A DNA stretch of 64,000 nucleotides from Urophycis tenuis (Eukaryota > Chordata > Actinopteri > Gadiformes > Phycidae). Under the pieces are notes generated by a model. That model saw only the letters and a list, made by a program, of their open reading frames with translations, made no database searches and was not told where the DNA came from. Within the stretch, counting starts at the first letter, position 1. Every line of letters begins with the position of its first letter. Below are positions 10,261-23,576 of the stretch, piece by piece. Where the stretch lies: the NCBI GenBank assembly GCA_036785325.1, contig JAXIVH010000008.1:5785318-5849317 (forward strand), read 5' to 3'. The position numbers and the translations under genes were made by a program.

Positions 10261-11495
10261 TCAATAACCGTCTACATAGCTGAACAAGACCAACATCATC
10301 AGCTATTAAGATTACAAAACGTTTTTTTTCTACTATGTTAAGAATCAATATTCGCCCCCAGGGGTTTCATGGAACATAGACTCCTAACCCATATTCTTAT
10401 GGATTAGAATAATGTACCATCTTTTTTCAGAATTTTCAATCTGCATGCTGTTTTGTTGTTATCATATGCATGTAAAATATTTGGTTTCATTGTTATGAAG
10501 ATGATATACTGCTGTCATTTCCATAATTGTTAAGATTCTGTTATTGTATCGATCTGCTTGTCAGGGGCAATACAATATATTTTTTTATCATTGATCTGTT
10601 AGTGGAATAAAAACTATTTTAGCTACATTAAATGAAAGAAGACAAAACATAATTTAAGTTTTTTTTTTTATTATTCAAACAGACGATTTCAGCAGTATAC
10701 AACTTTTACTGAAGTCCATTAGAGGTGATGACACATCACAACAATAATTTGGTAAAGATCTCCAAAACACATTGTACTCAAACAGAGTAGAGGATATACA
10801 GTCAACAACTGTCTTCATAGAAGACACATTAAACATGTTACATATAACAATATTGAGTTGACATTAAAATGCAACTCATAATTCATGATGAATCCAATTT
10901 GTTATGCTTCATAATTATAGCAAAAAAAAGATCATATAACTGATCAGGAATGTCTTATCACAAAGTGATGAAGTATGGTTAATATCCAATTGGGAGATTA
11001 AGGCTTGGGAACATTTTTCAGATTTTTTTTTAACCTGTTCTGTGTATAAGAATAAGCTCATACAATACAAGCAGATAAAAGTATCTTTTGATCTTATAAC
11101 AGATCACCATTCGATAGAGAACAGATTACAAATCTGAGATTTAAATTAAGAACAAAATAGATCAACATGATCATAAGTAAATAATTCTGAACAGAATGTG
11201 TCCTTGAATGGAATGGCATTAAAGATGCTATGTGTTTCCCTTGGAAACATTTGTTTAAATATTTTCAAGTAAAAAAAAAGTTTGAGCATCAAACATTAAA
11301 GTAGCAAAGGCTTCTACGGTAATCTGTCTCAACAGATATTTGATACAATACACTACAGAATGTAGCAGAAACACATGTTGAGATGTTCTTCTGTTAGAAG
11401 AATAACATGATCTTAAACATCATACAATGACATTATTGGGTTAAAAGTTGTTGTGACCAACATGGTCAAAGTTGTCTCATATCTCCAGTACGTTT

Positions 11496-12106
11496 CTACC
11501 AAGGCCTCCAGAGAGCGCTGTTAGCTGAAATCTTCTCTTTGGTGATGTTGTGTTGCAGTGGAGAGCTCAGCTGAAGTGAACCCACCTCAGTCAGCCTTCT
11601 ATCGGAGGATGACTGAAGGTTCTGAAAGTGATCCAGCAGTCTCCTGTTGGACTGTGTCTTCACCTCATCTTTAGACAGGAAGTGGACCATCTCCTGGACA
11701 CACCTGGAGTGACCCTGGTTGGCAGCTGACAGACAGGAGAGAGGGCTTCCATGGCGGTAGAGCTGAAGTTGTCTCAGAAAGTGAACTGTCATCTCCAGGA
11801 TGTCTGCTTTCTCCATCTTGGAGTCGGGCTCTTGTTTGAGGAACTCTGGACCCAGCAGAGACTTGAGCTGCTCAATGCTGCTGTTGATTCGCTCTCTGCG
11901 GAGCTTTTCCACCAGTGGTTTTCTGATCTGGAGAAAGACAAATAAATATTATAACACTGTTCTCGATATAGCATCAGCATCAACACATACTACAATTAAA
12001 CTCAATTCACCAAACTTTTTGTTAAGTTTATCCTTGAATTTACCTTGTGGGTCAGGGTCAGGTGCTCCTTGAAAGAAGTCATTGCTGAAGTGGTTGTAGG
12101 AGCCAT
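11496..12106 (-). CDS. her4: her4-like bHLH-Orange-WRPW repressor, array copy B
   Basis: Exon 1 (12044-12106) begins MAPTTTSAMTSFKEHLTLTH; the SF is unique among the copies. Exon 2 (11496-11927) has an intact bHLH, an Orange domain (SRCVQEMVHFLS) and WRPW, giving 164 residues. The codons for TKEK read ACCAAAGA, an 8-base match to the miR-9 seed (plus 11536-11543). The 3' UTR ends near an AATAAA at 10667-10672. Promoter and upstream blocks repeat those of the other units, so Notch control is inferred to be shared. Confidence 0.93.
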
Positions 12107-12169
12107 GTGTGGATCTCTATGCTGTGGAGGTCTCTATCGAGAGAATCTGGTCACTCCTGGCTTCAGCCC

Positions 12170-12250
12170 TCCTATATATAGTCCCCCATCTCCATATGAA
12201 TGTGTGGGTCTTGGTCTGGTTAGAGTTTCTCACAGTTTGAACCAATCAGA
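12170..12250 (-). promoter_or_regulatory. promoter of her4 copy B
   Basis: TATA element in CTATATATA (12172-12180), CSL variant TGTGAGAA (minus; 12228-12235) and a CCAAT-type element next to it. TGTGAGAA still fits the YGTGRGAA CSL consensus. Confidence 0.65.
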
Positions 12251-12714
12251 GAGCTATGGAGGTCAATGAGGAATGCAGGCTGCCACATGCTGCATGCTCT
12301 TATTGCTGAGGGGACAATAGATTGATCTCAGGGGACCAGGTGGAGAACTGGGGGTGATAGAGAGAGACTCTGTGTGGATCTGGGAAAGTGGTGACCCTGT
12401 AGAGAGATCAGATCAGTTGCCTGATGCTGGGATCAATGACTTTGATAGACCTCAGCTTACCACATCACATATTTTAGAGTTTTATTAATCTCAGTTATAC
12501 TGTAGGTTCAACAATTTCACACCAATATTGCCATTACTTTATATGACCACTAAATATGAAAAACAGCACATATATAAACATTTACAGATTTGATATTTTG
12601 TATGTATTCACCGTGAAAATCAATTAAAAAAATGTGTAACGTTTGATTATTTCCTTCCCCCCCAAGTTAAATGGCCTGTAAACTTTTTATTTTTCATTAA
12701 GATTATTAATTTAG

Positions 12715-12990
12715 GGACTTCTAACTTGTTGGGACTTGTTTTTGCGTGTACAGATGTAGCAGATGTTTCTTCAGTGTGGTGACTGGTAGGCTGTGTGAGT
12801 ATGGAGTGGATCTGAGTTTCCCACACTGACTCCAATGGGCTGTGGTCAATGGCTGACAAAAGGACTTTGAATGGGCATTTGGTTATGGATCCATTCTCAG
12901 TGTTGCACCACAAACAGACCCCTGACATCACTGACCATCTGGAGGGAACAAACTCCATTGGCTGGATCATGGACTGCGGAATTTCAGCAG
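12715..12990. promoter_or_regulatory. proximal block A2
   Basis: Two CAGATG E-boxes (12751, 12760) and a CSL motif (12818-12825) at the same spacing as in the other units. Confidence 0.6.
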
Positions 12991-13114
12991 AACCACAAAA
13001 ATCTTATTGTATTCAGCAAAAAACGTTAACAAGAAGAGACAATCGTTTTACAATACTTTTTTTTTTTTTTAATTCTGCTGATGTAATGGTATAATAACGG
13101 ACAGTGATCAAAAC

Positions 13115-13345
13115 GCATCTCTTAGCTTTCCTTGATATCAACCCCAGCCGCAGACATGAGGGTGGGGTGGGAGACAGTTTCGTGCTGAAGTGTGCCAATT
13201 CCCTTTTGAGAAACGGGTGGTTTTGTTTGGACTCATGATCCTAATGACTCTGAAATGTGATTTCACTCTCCAGAGCTTCCTCAGTTCACTGAGAGAGCTT
13301 CCACTGAATCATACAAGTGTGCCTTGTTAAATTTTATTTCTTCTT
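13115..13345. promoter_or_regulatory. middle block C2, CSL motif lost
   Basis: Retains GTGCCAATTCCCTTTTGAG and CTAATGACTCTGAAATGTG. The CSL site seen in the sister C blocks reads CTTCCTCAG here and is destroyed. Confidence 0.5.
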
Positions 13346-13554
13346 TAGTGGTCATCTTCTGTTTCAGAGTAAAAAACAGTGGGATTGGTTGAACAGTCAA
13401 GCTTTAACTCTGTAGATGTTGCAATAGTTCTTACACATTTATTCACCGTTAACCACAGAATGTATTTGCGTAGTCTTTAGTTTTTATTTATCTATCAAAC
13501 GCACAGGTCACCTACAAACGGATGGTTACATTATATAGTATGCTTATCTTATTC

Positions 13555-13695
13555 TAATAGTTTTTTTTTATTATAATTTTATCTCAATTGGTAAATTTAT
13601 TGTATATATACTATTGTTTTTCGTACTCCTTTTTCCCACTGTACTGCTGGTCACTCCTAAGGGGTATTAATAAAGGACTATCTTATCTTATCTTA
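13555..13695 (+). mobile_element. truncated LINE 3' tail
   Basis: GGGGTATTAATAAAGGACTA followed by TATCTTATCTTA, related to the tail at 7600-7735. Confidence 0.55.
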
Positions 13696-13914
13696 GTTGG
13701 TTTTCAAATCAGTAAATTAACATGCATTGATAATATCAACTGTATTACAGTATATTAGATCTGGGAGATATAACTAATGCATATTGACATGTTAATTTAT
13801 TATATGCTTAATTTGAATGACTTAGATAAAAATACTAAATAATTAGAAGTAAATCTAAATATTCTTCTAAATAATTTTTTTTTTTTTTTTAAAGCAGTGA
13901 TCTGTAACCGATTC

Positions 13915-14118
13915 ACAGGTTTCTATTCAGAGGTCCACATCCCCTGTTTAACCCCCGTCCTGTCCAGGGTGAAGGTTCTCTGTCTATTGTCCCACAGGGG
14001 CTCTGTGAGCGAGCGCTCACTGGTTTCCCACACTCTCTCCATTCACTGGTTTCACTGGAGGAACAAAAGAAGTGTGTCTTATTACTCATCACATTAGATT
14101 CTGAGGGTGACGTCACAC
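13915..14118. promoter_or_regulatory. distal block D2: CSL plus CRE
   Basis: CSL motif at 14025-14032 and perfect CRE at 14108-14115. Confidence 0.55.
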
Positions 14119-14119
14119 A

Positions 14120-14735
14120 TTTGGAATGGACAACAATGCTGACCTAGACTAAAATCTCCAACTCTTAAGATGACAAAGCATTTTTTTCTTCCAATATATT
14201 TTCTACCAATACTTATTGATGTAACAGAATTAAGGACAGAGGAAACGTCTGACGCCAGAGTTGTCATGAAATATTGGCCATCTACTGCTTGTTGGAATTG
14301 TTTTGTATGCATAATGCATTAATTTCATCATACAACCATGATTTTGAATGGCAATAGTGTAGCAATGTTTTGATATCAGAGGAGTTAACCAGGTATATTT
14401 CACATTTGACATTTAGGCTATATATATAAAAATACTTTTTAAATTATTTATCTTTTTTATCTGGCATCGGTGACACACTTTGTGCCCTAGTAGGCACCAA
14501 TATTATCTCCAGAATTTGTAGTCATGTTGGCAGTTTTTTTGCTGATTTCATCTGCAAGTACAATATTTGGTTTCACTGTTATGGAGATGATATAATGTTG
14601 TCTTTTCCATAATTTCTGTTAGATTCTGTTATTGTAGTGTTTTTGCTTGTCAGAAGCAATAAGACATTTATTAATTTAAGGTGACATTGTCATCTACGTT
14701 AAATGAGAGAAGGCAAGAAATATTGAGGTTAATGT
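14120..14735. other. diverged spacer of the second unit, no feature seen
   Basis: AT-rich sequence, homologous to the spacers between block D and the next gene's poly(A) signal in other units. No ORF of interest. Confidence 0.5.
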
Positions 14736-15600
14736 TTGTTTATTCAAACAGACGATTTCAGAAGTATAAACTGAAGTAAAATAGAGGTGATGACACATCA
14801 CAACAGTAATTTGGAAAATATCTCCAAAACACATTGTACTCAAACAGAGTAGATCATATACATTCAACAGCTGTCTTCATTGAAGACATATCAAATATGT
14901 TACATGTAACAATATTGAGTTGACATTATATTTCAAAGTGTAACTCATATTCATTATGAATCCAATGTTTTATACTTCATAATTAAAGCAAAAGAAAAAA
15001 TAGGATCATATAACTGATCAGTAATGTCTCATCACAGTGATGAAGTAGGGTTAATATCCAATTGGGATAGTGAGGCTTGTGAAAAAGACATATGCCTTCT
15101 CATGAAAATAATAATATCACCACTTGTGTGTATAAGAATAACCTTATACCATACAAACAGATAAAAATATATTTTTGATCTTATAACAGATCAGCATTTC
15201 ATAGTAATCAGATTGCAAATCAGATGTTTAAATACGAAGAAATGATAGACCAACATGATCATTAGCAATTCATTTCAGAGTTATAACACGTTTCCTGAAA
15301 TGGAAACAAACGCCCATGTCTTTCTCTGGAAGAAATAAGGATCAATATTTTCTGAAGAAATTCCCATTAAGTTTGAACATCAAACTTTGGAGTAGCAAAA
15401 GCTCCAACAGTAATCTGTCTAACAGATGTTTGACACAATACACTACAACATGTAGCAGAACTATATGTTGAGATGTTCTTCTTTAAGAAGAATAATATGA
15501 TCTTAAACATCACACAATGACAATATTGAGTGAAAGGTATACAACAACTGATAGTGACCAACTTGGTCAAAGTTGTCTAGCATTTTCAGTGTGTAGGTGT

Positions 15601-16193
15601 CTACCAGGGCCTCCACATGGTGCTGTTAACTGAAGTCTTCTCTTTGGTGATATTGGGCTGTAGTGGAGAGCTCAGCTGAAGTGACCCACCCTCAGTCAAC
15701 CTCGTATCCATGGATAACCGAGGATTCTGGAAGTGATCCAGCAGTGTTCTTTTGGACTGTGTCTTCACTTCATTTTCAGACAGGAAGTGGACCATCTCCT
15801 GGACACACCTGGAGTGACCCTGATTGACAGTGGATGAACAGGAATTTCCATGGCAATAGATCTGCTGTTGTCTCACAAAGTGAACTGTCATCTCCAGGAT
15901 GTCTGCTTTCTCCATCTTGTAGTCAGGCTCTTGTTTGAGGAACTCTGGACCCAGCAGAGACTTGAGCTGCTCAATGCTGCTGTTGATTCGCTCTCTGCGT
16001 AGCTTTTCCACCAGTGGTTTTCTGATCTGGAGAAAGACAAATACATATTTAATACACTAATCTCAACAAAGCATCAGCATCAATACATACTACAATTGAA
16101 CTCTTTTTTTCTCTTTATTCTTGAATTTACCTTGTGTGTCAGATTCAGGTGCTCCTTAGGAGAAGTCATTGCTGAAGTGATTGTAGTAGCCAT
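15601..16193 (-). CDS. her4: her4-like bHLH-Orange-WRPW repressor, array copy C
   Basis: Exon 1 (16131-16193) begins MATTITSAMTSPKEHLNLTH, with Thr at position 3 where the others have Pro. Exon 2 (15601-16026) ends WRPW-TAG, giving 162 residues. The bHLH is intact except for a Ser-to-Tyr change in the loop (PDYKMEKAD). The linker before Orange is two residues shorter (GNSCSSTVNQG) and the tail is the most diverged of the intact copies (RLSMDTRLTEGGS). An ACCAAAGA miR-9-seed match lies in the last codons. AATAAA at 14739-14744 (minus). Confidence 0.92.
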
Positions 16194-16254
16194 TTGTTGA
16201 TCTCTGTGCTGTAGAGGTCTTTAGAGTGAATCTGGTCTCCCCTGGCTTCTGCCA

Positions 16255-16330
16255 TGTATATAGTCCCTAATTACCATGTGAATGTGTGGGTCTTGGTCTG
16301 ATTGAAGTTTCTCACAGTCTGAACCAATCA
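16255..16330 (-). promoter_or_regulatory. promoter of her4 copy C
   Basis: TATATA element at about 16257-16262, CSL variant TGTGAGAA (minus; 16309-16316) and a CCAAT-type element. Just upstream is a 13-base-arm hairpin (arm AGGACAATGAGGA, about 16342-16373) not seen in the sister promoters. Confidence 0.6.
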
Positions 16331-16829
16331 GTGACCTCTGGAGGACAATGAGGAATTGTCCTCATTGTCCTCTGGAGATGGTGGACAGAGATCCACGCTC
16401 TCTGTGGATCTCTGTGTGGATCCGTGGAAGCGGTGACCCTTTGGAGAGATCAAATCTGTTGCCTGATGCTTGGGTCAATGGCTTTACATACCTTCGCTCA
16501 TTTTCACATCACACACGTTGGAGTTTTATTGATATGAGTTTAAGGTTTAACGTTTTTCAAAACAAGCATGCCATTACTTTACCTAACCACACAACAAACA
16601 TGCAAAAAAATGCTAACATTTAGAGGATTGATTTGATTTTGTGTTTGTTGTATGCTCATGTGTATTCATAATGATTCGGCAATTAAATTAAATAATTATT
16701 TAAGTTTTGCAATATTTTTCAATATAAAATGTAGTACATTTTTATTATTTCCTTTTCCGTTAGTTAGATAGCCTTTAAAAATTCTATATGGTTTTTTGGA
16801 TTTATAATGTATGTATAATGTACCGACTC

Positions 16830-17110
16830 CTGACTTGTTAGGACTTGTTCCTGGGAGTCCAGATGCAGCAGATGTTTCTTCAGTGTGGTGACTGGTAGGC
16901 TGTGTGAGTATAGAGTGGATCTGAGTTTCCCACACTGACTCCAATGGGCTGTGGTCAATGACTGACAAAAGGACTGAATGGAACCATAACCCATTGGCTA
17001 TGGATCCATTCTCTGTGTTGTGTCACGAACAGACCCCTGACATCAATTACCATCTGGGGGGAAAGAACACCGTTGGCTGGATCATGGACTGTTGAATTTG
17101 AACTGAACCT
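16830..17110. promoter_or_regulatory. proximal block A3
   Basis: E-boxes CAGATG at 16860 and 16869, CSL motif at 16927-16934. Confidence 0.6.
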
Positions 17111-17224
17111 CAAAAATCTTGATGGATTCAGTAAAAAAAAAAAAAAGGCAATAAGAGACAATCCGTTTGATGTGCAAAAATTTGATATCATGAAAACCAT
17201 GTGTGGACAGTGATAAAAATGTAT

Positions 17225-17440
17225 CTATGGAGATTTGCTTGATATCAACCCCAGCAGCAGACATGAGGGTGGGGTGGGAGACAGCTTGAAGTGTGCCAAT
17301 TCCCTTTTGAGAGTAGAGTGGCTCTGCGGGGACTTGTGATGCAAATGACTAAGAAATGTGACTTCACTCTCCAGAGCTTTCCCACGCGCCGTTCGTTGAC
17401 AGAGCTTCCACTGAATCATCGGAGTGTGCCTTGTTAAATG
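17225..17440. promoter_or_regulatory. middle block C3, with an octamer
   Basis: The shared GATGCTAATGAC core reads GATGCAAATGAC here, giving a perfect ATGCAAAT octamer. The CSL motif is TTCCCACG (17379-17386). Confidence 0.5.
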
Positions 17441-17789
17441 ATAACCATTCTTCAGTGCCGTGCTGTTTTAGGATAACATTGGTATTTGTTGAATAGTCAA
17501 GCTTTAACCCCGTAGATTTTTCAATAGTTTAAACTCATTTATTTACAACTATCTACAAAAAACCTTTGGTATTTATATCAGTAGATTAACATGTTTTTGA
17601 TGATATCAACTATAATACAGTATCATAGATCTGTGAGATTATATGGACATTGACCTGTTCATTATTCATATGCTTAATTTGAAAATAATTTGATATAAAT
17701 ACAAAATAATTAAAAGTACATCAAAATATAATTCACTTGTAAAAATAAATGAATAGACAAAGTTGTGATTTGAAGCCGGTGTGCAGGTT

Positions 17790-17990
17790 TCTTTTCCGAG
17801 GTCCACATTCCCTGTTTAACCCCTGTCCTGTCCAGGGTGAAGCTCCTCTGTCTATTGTCCCACAGGGGCTCTGTGAGTGGGCTCTCACTGGTTTCCCACA
17901 CTCTCTCCATTCACTAGTTTCACTGGAGGAACAAAAGAAGTGTGTCTTCTTACTCACCTCATTAGATACTGAGTCTGACGTCACATATTA
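17790..17990. promoter_or_regulatory. distal block D3: CSL plus CRE
   Basis: CSL motif at 17893-17900 and perfect CRE at 17976-17983. Confidence 0.55.
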
Positions 17991-18455
17991 GGAATGGCGG
18001 ACAAAGCTTACGAAGAGTAAAATCATCAACTGTTGATGATGCCAAAGCATTTTTTTCCCCAACATGTTTTGTACCAATACGAATTGACACATTTTAGGAC
18101 AGAGAAAACTTGTGACCCCAGGGGTTTTGTGAAATATAGGCCATCTACTGCTTGTTGAGCTAACACAAATGAACTCTTTTTTTAATGGCAACTGACAAAT
18201 GTATAATTTTCTGGCATAGGTGATACACTATAAATCCCCTCACCCACATACTTTGCTGTTATCATCTGCAAGTACAATATTTGGTTTCACTGTTATGGAG
18301 GTGATATAATGTTGTCATTTCCATGACACGTATGATTCTTATTTTATTGATCTGCATGTCAGGAGCAATACAATGTTTTTTTTTTGTTATCTATTTGAGT
18401 AAGAATAACATTTCATCCACAGTTAATGAGAGATGACAAGAAATATTGGAGTCAT
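17991..18455. other. diverged spacer of the third unit, no feature seen
   Basis: AT-rich, homologous to other unit spacers. Confidence 0.5.
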
Positions 18456-19222
18456 GGTTTGTTTATTCAAACAGACAATTTCAGAAGTGTACAACTTTAA
18501 CTAATATAATAGGGGTGATGACACATCACAACAATAAGCTGGAAAATATTTCCAAAACACATTGTACTCAAACAGAGTAGAGGATATACATTCAACAGCT
18601 GTCTTCATAGAAGACATATATAATATGTTACATGTCATAATATTGAGTTGCCATTGGATTTCAATGTGTAAATCATAATTCATAAAGAATCCAATGTTTT
18701 GTGCTTTGTCATAAAAGCAAAACGACATAAAAAGACAGACATGCATTTTCGTGAAAATAATAATGTCACCACTTGTGTGTATAAGAATAACCTTATACTA
18801 TACAAACAGATAAAAGTATAGTTTTGATCTTGTAACAGATCTTGTAACAGCATTTGATAGCAATCACAAATTACAAATGTAAATACGAACAAACAAAAGA
18901 TCAACATGATCATTAGCAATTCATTTTAGAGTTATAGCATGTTTCCTGAAATGGAAACAAATGCATTAAACATGGCAAGTCTTCCTCTGGAAAAAATAAG
19001 GATGAATATTTTCTAAAGAAATTTCCATTAATTTTGAACATCAAACTTGAACAATACACTACAACATGTAGCAGAAACATATGTTGTGATGCTCTTCTTT
19101 TAGAAGAATAATGTGATCTTAAAAATCAAACAATGACAATATTGAGTGAAAAGTGTACACTGACAACAACTTCTAGTGACCAACTTGGTCAAAGTCGTCA
19201 AGCATCTTCAGTGTGTAGGTTT

Positions 19223-19825
19223 CTACCACGGCCTCCAGAGGGCGCTGTTAACTGAACTCTTCTCTTTTGTGATGCTGTCCTGGAGTGGAGAGCTCAGCTG
19301 AAGTGAACCAATCTCAGTCAGCCTTCCATCAGTGGATGACTGAAGGTTCTGGAAGTGATCCAGCAGTCTTCGGTTGGACTGTGTCTTCACCTCATCTTTA
19401 GACAGGAAGTTGACCATCTCCTGGACACACCTGGAGTGACCCTGATTGGCAGCTGATAGACAGGAGACAGAGCTTCCATGGCGATAGAGCTGCTGTTGTC
19501 TCACGAAGTTCACCGTCATCTCCAGGATGTCTGCTTTCTCCATCTTGGAATCAGGCTCTTGTTTGAGGAACTCTGGACCCAGCAGAGACTTGAGTTGCTC
19601 AATGCTGCTGTTGATTCGCTCTCTGCGTAGCTTTTCCACCAGTGGTTTTCTGATCTGGAGAAAGACAAAGAAATGTTTAATACACTAATCTCATCAGCAT
19701 CAATACATGCTAAAATTTAACTAAACGTCCAAAAGTTGTGTAAAGTTTATCTTTGAATTTACCTTGTGGGTCAGGGTCAGGTGTTCCATGGAAGAAGTCA
19801 TTGCCGAAGTGATTGCAGGAGCCAT
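19223..19825 (-). CDS. her4: her4-like bHLH-Orange-WRPW repressor, array copy D
   Basis: Exon 1 (19763-19825) begins MAPAITSAMTSSMEHLTLTH; a Met replaces the Lys of the other copies. Exon 2 (19223-19654) carries an intact bHLH (VNFVRQQQL in helix 2), an Orange domain and WRPW, giving 164 residues. The 3'-terminal codons read ATCACAAAAGA, so the miR-9-seed match of copies B, C, E and G is absent. AATAAA at 18462-18467 (minus). Confidence 0.93.
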
Positions 19826-19887
19826 GTGTGGATCTCTATGCTGTAGAGGTCTCTATCGAGAGAATCTGGTCACTCCTGGCTTCAGCC

Positions 19888-19970
19888 CTCCTATATATAG
19901 TCCCCAATCTCCATATGAATGTGTGGGTCTTGGTCTGGTTGGAGTTTCTCACACTCTGAACCAATCAGAG
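19888..19970 (-). promoter_or_regulatory. promoter of her4 copy D
   Basis: CTATATATAG (19891-19900), CSL variant TGTGAGAA (minus; 19946-19953), CCAAT-type element adjacent. Confidence 0.65.
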
Positions 19971-20395
19971 AGCTATGGAGGACAATGAGGAATGCAGGCT
20001 GCCACATGCTGCATGCTCTTATTGCTGAGGGGACAATAGATTGATCTCAGGGGACCAGGTGGAGGACTGGGGGGTGATAGAGAGAGACTCTGTGTGGATC
20101 TGGGAAAGTGGTGACCCTGTAGAGGGATCAGACCTGTATACTGTTGCTGGGATCAATGGCTTTGATAGAGCACGTGCTCATCACATCCCACACGTGGGGA
20201 TTGTATTGATATCAGTTGCCATTACTTTACAAGATCGCTACATTTCAGAAACAGCACATCGGCAAACATTTCTGGTTTTGGGTTAATGATTCATGATTGC
20301 CTGTCAGAGAAAATAATGATTTCAGTAGAAGAGTATTGTAGTGAGTAGAAATTAAACTTACTTTCACAATGTATCTATAAATTATTTATATAATT

Positions 20396-20399
20396 GTAT

Positions 20400-20458
<59 letters not shown>

Positions 20459-20462
20459 TTCA
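20396..20462. repeat. (ATTT)n microsatellite
   Basis: About 16 tetranucleotide units inside the spacer before block A4. Confidence 0.95.
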
Positions 20463-20499
20463 TTATTTATTTTAATGTACATATTATTATGTTGCGACT

Positions 20500-20770
20500 T
20501 CTAACTTGTTAGGACTTGTTTCTGGGAGTCCAGATGCAGCAGATGTTTCTTCAGTGTGGTGACTGGTAGGCTGTGTGAGTATAGAGTGGATCTGAGTTTC
20601 CCACACTGACTCCAATGGGCTGTGGTCAGAAGCTGACAAAAGGACTTTGAATGGACCTTTGGTTATGGATCCATGGTCTTTGTTGCACCACAAACAGACC
20701 CCTGACATCACTGACCATCTGGAGGGAAGCAACCCCATTGGCTGGATCATGGACTGTGGAATTTGAATAG
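20500..20770. promoter_or_regulatory. proximal block A4
   Basis: E-boxes at 20531 and 20540, CSL motif at 20598-20605. Confidence 0.6.
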
Positions 20771-20879
20771 AAGAACACAAATCTTGATATACTTAGCAAC
20801 AAAGGTCAAATATACATTAAAAAATATATGTGATTGACGAAACTGGAGTATCATGGAAAACATTTCTGATCAGTGATCA

Positions 20880-21110
20880 AAATGCATTCCTTGATATCAA
20901 CCCCAGCAGCAGACATGAGGGTGGTGTAGGAGACAGCTTGAAGTGTGCCAATTCCCTTTTGAGAATAGAGTGGCTCTGCTGGGACTCGTGATGCTAATGA
21001 CTCAGAAATGTGACTTCACGCTCCAGAGCTTTCCCACACTCCGTTTGTTGACAGCACTTCCATTGAATCACAGAAGTGTGTCTCGTTAAATGATCATTCT
21101 TCTTTAGTGG
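20880..21110. promoter_or_regulatory. middle block C4
   Basis: GTGCCAATTCCCTTTTGAG, GATGCTAATGACTCAG and a CSL motif (21031-21038). Confidence 0.55.
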
Positions 21111-21284
21111 TCGTCTTCTGTTTCAGGGTAAACAACAGTGGGATTGGTTGAATAGTCAAGGTTTACCTCTCTAGATGTTGGAATAGTTGTTACACATTAA
21201 TTGACCTCTAGTCAAAAAATGCACTTAGGAATTCAAATCAGTAAATTTACATGAATTGATCATATGTAATTAACTTTAATTTAA

Positions 21285-21365
21285 ACTAAAATAAAGGATA
21301 AACTGTAATTTCCCAGCTTGGGATCAATAAAGTATAGCTATCTATCTATCTATCTATCTATCTAA
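21285..21365 (+). mobile_element. truncated retroelement tail with (TATC)n
   Basis: CTTGGGATCAATAAAGTATA followed by a CTAT run, typical of a fish LINE 3' end. Related tails lie near 39730 and 48675. Confidence 0.55.
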
Positions 21366-21534
21366 CTGTATAACAGTATTATAAATCTGCGACATTATAT
21401 GGACAGTGACATATTGTTTATTTGTATGCTAAAGCACAATTATTGACATACACGTTTAAAAAATGTAAAAAATAAAGAATCATATTCTTCACTTGTTTTT
21501 TTTTTTTTAAATTAAAGTATTGATTAGAAACCGA

Positions 21535-21690
21535 TCCTCAGGTTTCTATTCAGAGGTCCATGTTTCCTCTTTAACCCCTGTCCATCTATTGCCCCACAGG
21601 GGCTCTGTGAGTGAGTGCTCACTGGTTTCCCACACTCTCCCCATTCACTGGTTTAACCGCAGGAACAAAAGAAGTGTGTCTTATTACTCA
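21535..21690. promoter_or_regulatory. distal block D4, CRE missing
   Basis: CSL motif at 21627-21634. The segment with the CRE is deleted, unlike in D1, D2, D3, D5 and D6. Confidence 0.55.
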
Positions 21691-21889
21691 TCAACAATTT
21701 GGAAAGGAGAACACAGATGAAAAAGACTCAAATAAACACATTTTAAGATGACAAAGCATTTTTTTTTTGTATACATTATCAATGATAATAGTTTTACGGA
21801 TTGTAGGACAGAGGAAACTCTTCCCACAGATGTTTTGTGAAGTAAGATAATGAAAGGTGAAACACTTTCATTCACCCATCTACTTATTG

Positions 21890-22447
21890 GCTAGGGTGAC
21901 CCCCCTCATACCACCACGTCACCCCTGTCCTCCAGGACCTCCACTGGCTTCCTGTAACTCACCGCATTACTTACAAACTCCTCCTGTTCACATTCACGGC
22001 CATCCACAACCTCGCCCCTCCCTACCTGTCCGACCTCCTAGCACATCACCATCCCCACTCGTTCCCTTAGATCCTCCTCCTCCATCCACCTCTCTGTGCC
22101 CCCCTGCCCACCTCAGCACAATGGGGGGCAGAGCCTTCAGTCGCTCTGCTCCACAGCTCTGGAACACCTTGCCACCTGACCTCCGGAACTGTGACTCTCT
22201 CCCCCTCTTCAAATCACGCCTCAAAACCTTTTCCAGACTGCCTAATCCCTCTACCTCCTTGCTTCCTCTTATACTTGCCCCATTTTTATTTATTTTATCT
22301 TATTATGTTGATCTTTTCTACCATGGTCCTTTTTAACAGGTGATTTGTATACTTCATTATGTGATTTTAACTTATTCTGTCTGTACAGTGTCCTTGAGTG
22401 ACCTGAAAGGTGCTTTTAAATAAAATGTATTATTATTATTATTATTA
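21890..22447 (+). mobile_element. LINE 3'-end fragment
   Basis: Encodes a degraded C-terminal ORF (MGGRAFSRSAPQLWNTLPPD then LPLFKSRLKTF), common at the ends of fish non-LTR retrotransposons. A short 3' UTR and (ATT)n follow. It lies in the spacer of the fourth unit. Frameshifts break the upstream reading frame. Confidence 0.75.
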
Positions 22448-23576
22448 GGGTAGTATGCTGTTCTCATTCATATCTACTGTATATTTAATCTGCATGCTGT
22501 ATCTCACTGTTATCATCTGCAAGTGTAATATTTGGTTTCAGTGTTATTGAGATGATGCACTGATATATTGCTATATTCCTTTAATTGTATTGTTGTTTCA
22601 TTTTGCTCATGAGGAGAAATAACATATTTTTGTTTTGGATTTATTAAGGTAGGAGTAACATTGTCACTAACAATGAAAACAGAGAAGACGAGGGATATGT
22701 GAGTTTGTGTTTGTTTATTCATACGTATATTTTCAGAAGTATAAAACATCAACTGAAGGCCAGAGGTGATGACACATCACAAAATAATTTGGAAAATATT
22801 TCCAAAAGACATTGTACTCAAACAGAGTAGAGGATATATATTCAACAGTTGTCTTCATAGAAGACATGAAATACGTTACATGTAACAATATTGAGTTCAA
22901 ATTGTATTTCAACGTGTAACTCAGAATTCATTAAGAATCCAATGTTGTATGCTTCAGAATCAAAGCAAAAGTAGAAACAGGATCATATAACTGATCAGGG
23001 TTGTCTTATCACAAAGTGATGAGATAGGGTTCAATTGGGATAGTAAGGCTTTTGAAAAATAAAGATATGCATTTTCATGGAAATAAAAATGTCACCACAT
23101 GTGTGTATAAGAATAACCTCATACAACACAAACAAATGAAAGTAGCTTTTTGATCTCATCACAGATCAGCATTTGATAGTAATCACAGATCACAAATCAA
23201 AGATTTAAAGTATGAACACAAAATAGATCAATATGACCATTTGCAATTATAACAACAGTAACAAAATATTTCCTGAATGGAAGACAACTGCGTTAAACAT
23301 CTTTCCCTGGAAGAAGGAAGGTTGAACATTTATCTGAAAAACGTCCCATTAAGTTTGAACATCAAACTTCAAAGCAGTCAAAGCTCCTACGACAGTCTGT
23401 AATAACAGACAGTTGATACAGTAGACTACAACAAGTAGCAGAAACATGTTCTTCTTTTAGAAGAATAATATGATCTTAAACATCAAACAGGGACAATATT
23501 GAGTTAATATTGTACATTGACAACAAGTTGTGACCAACATGGTCAATGCTGTCAAATATCTCCAGTGTGTAGGTTT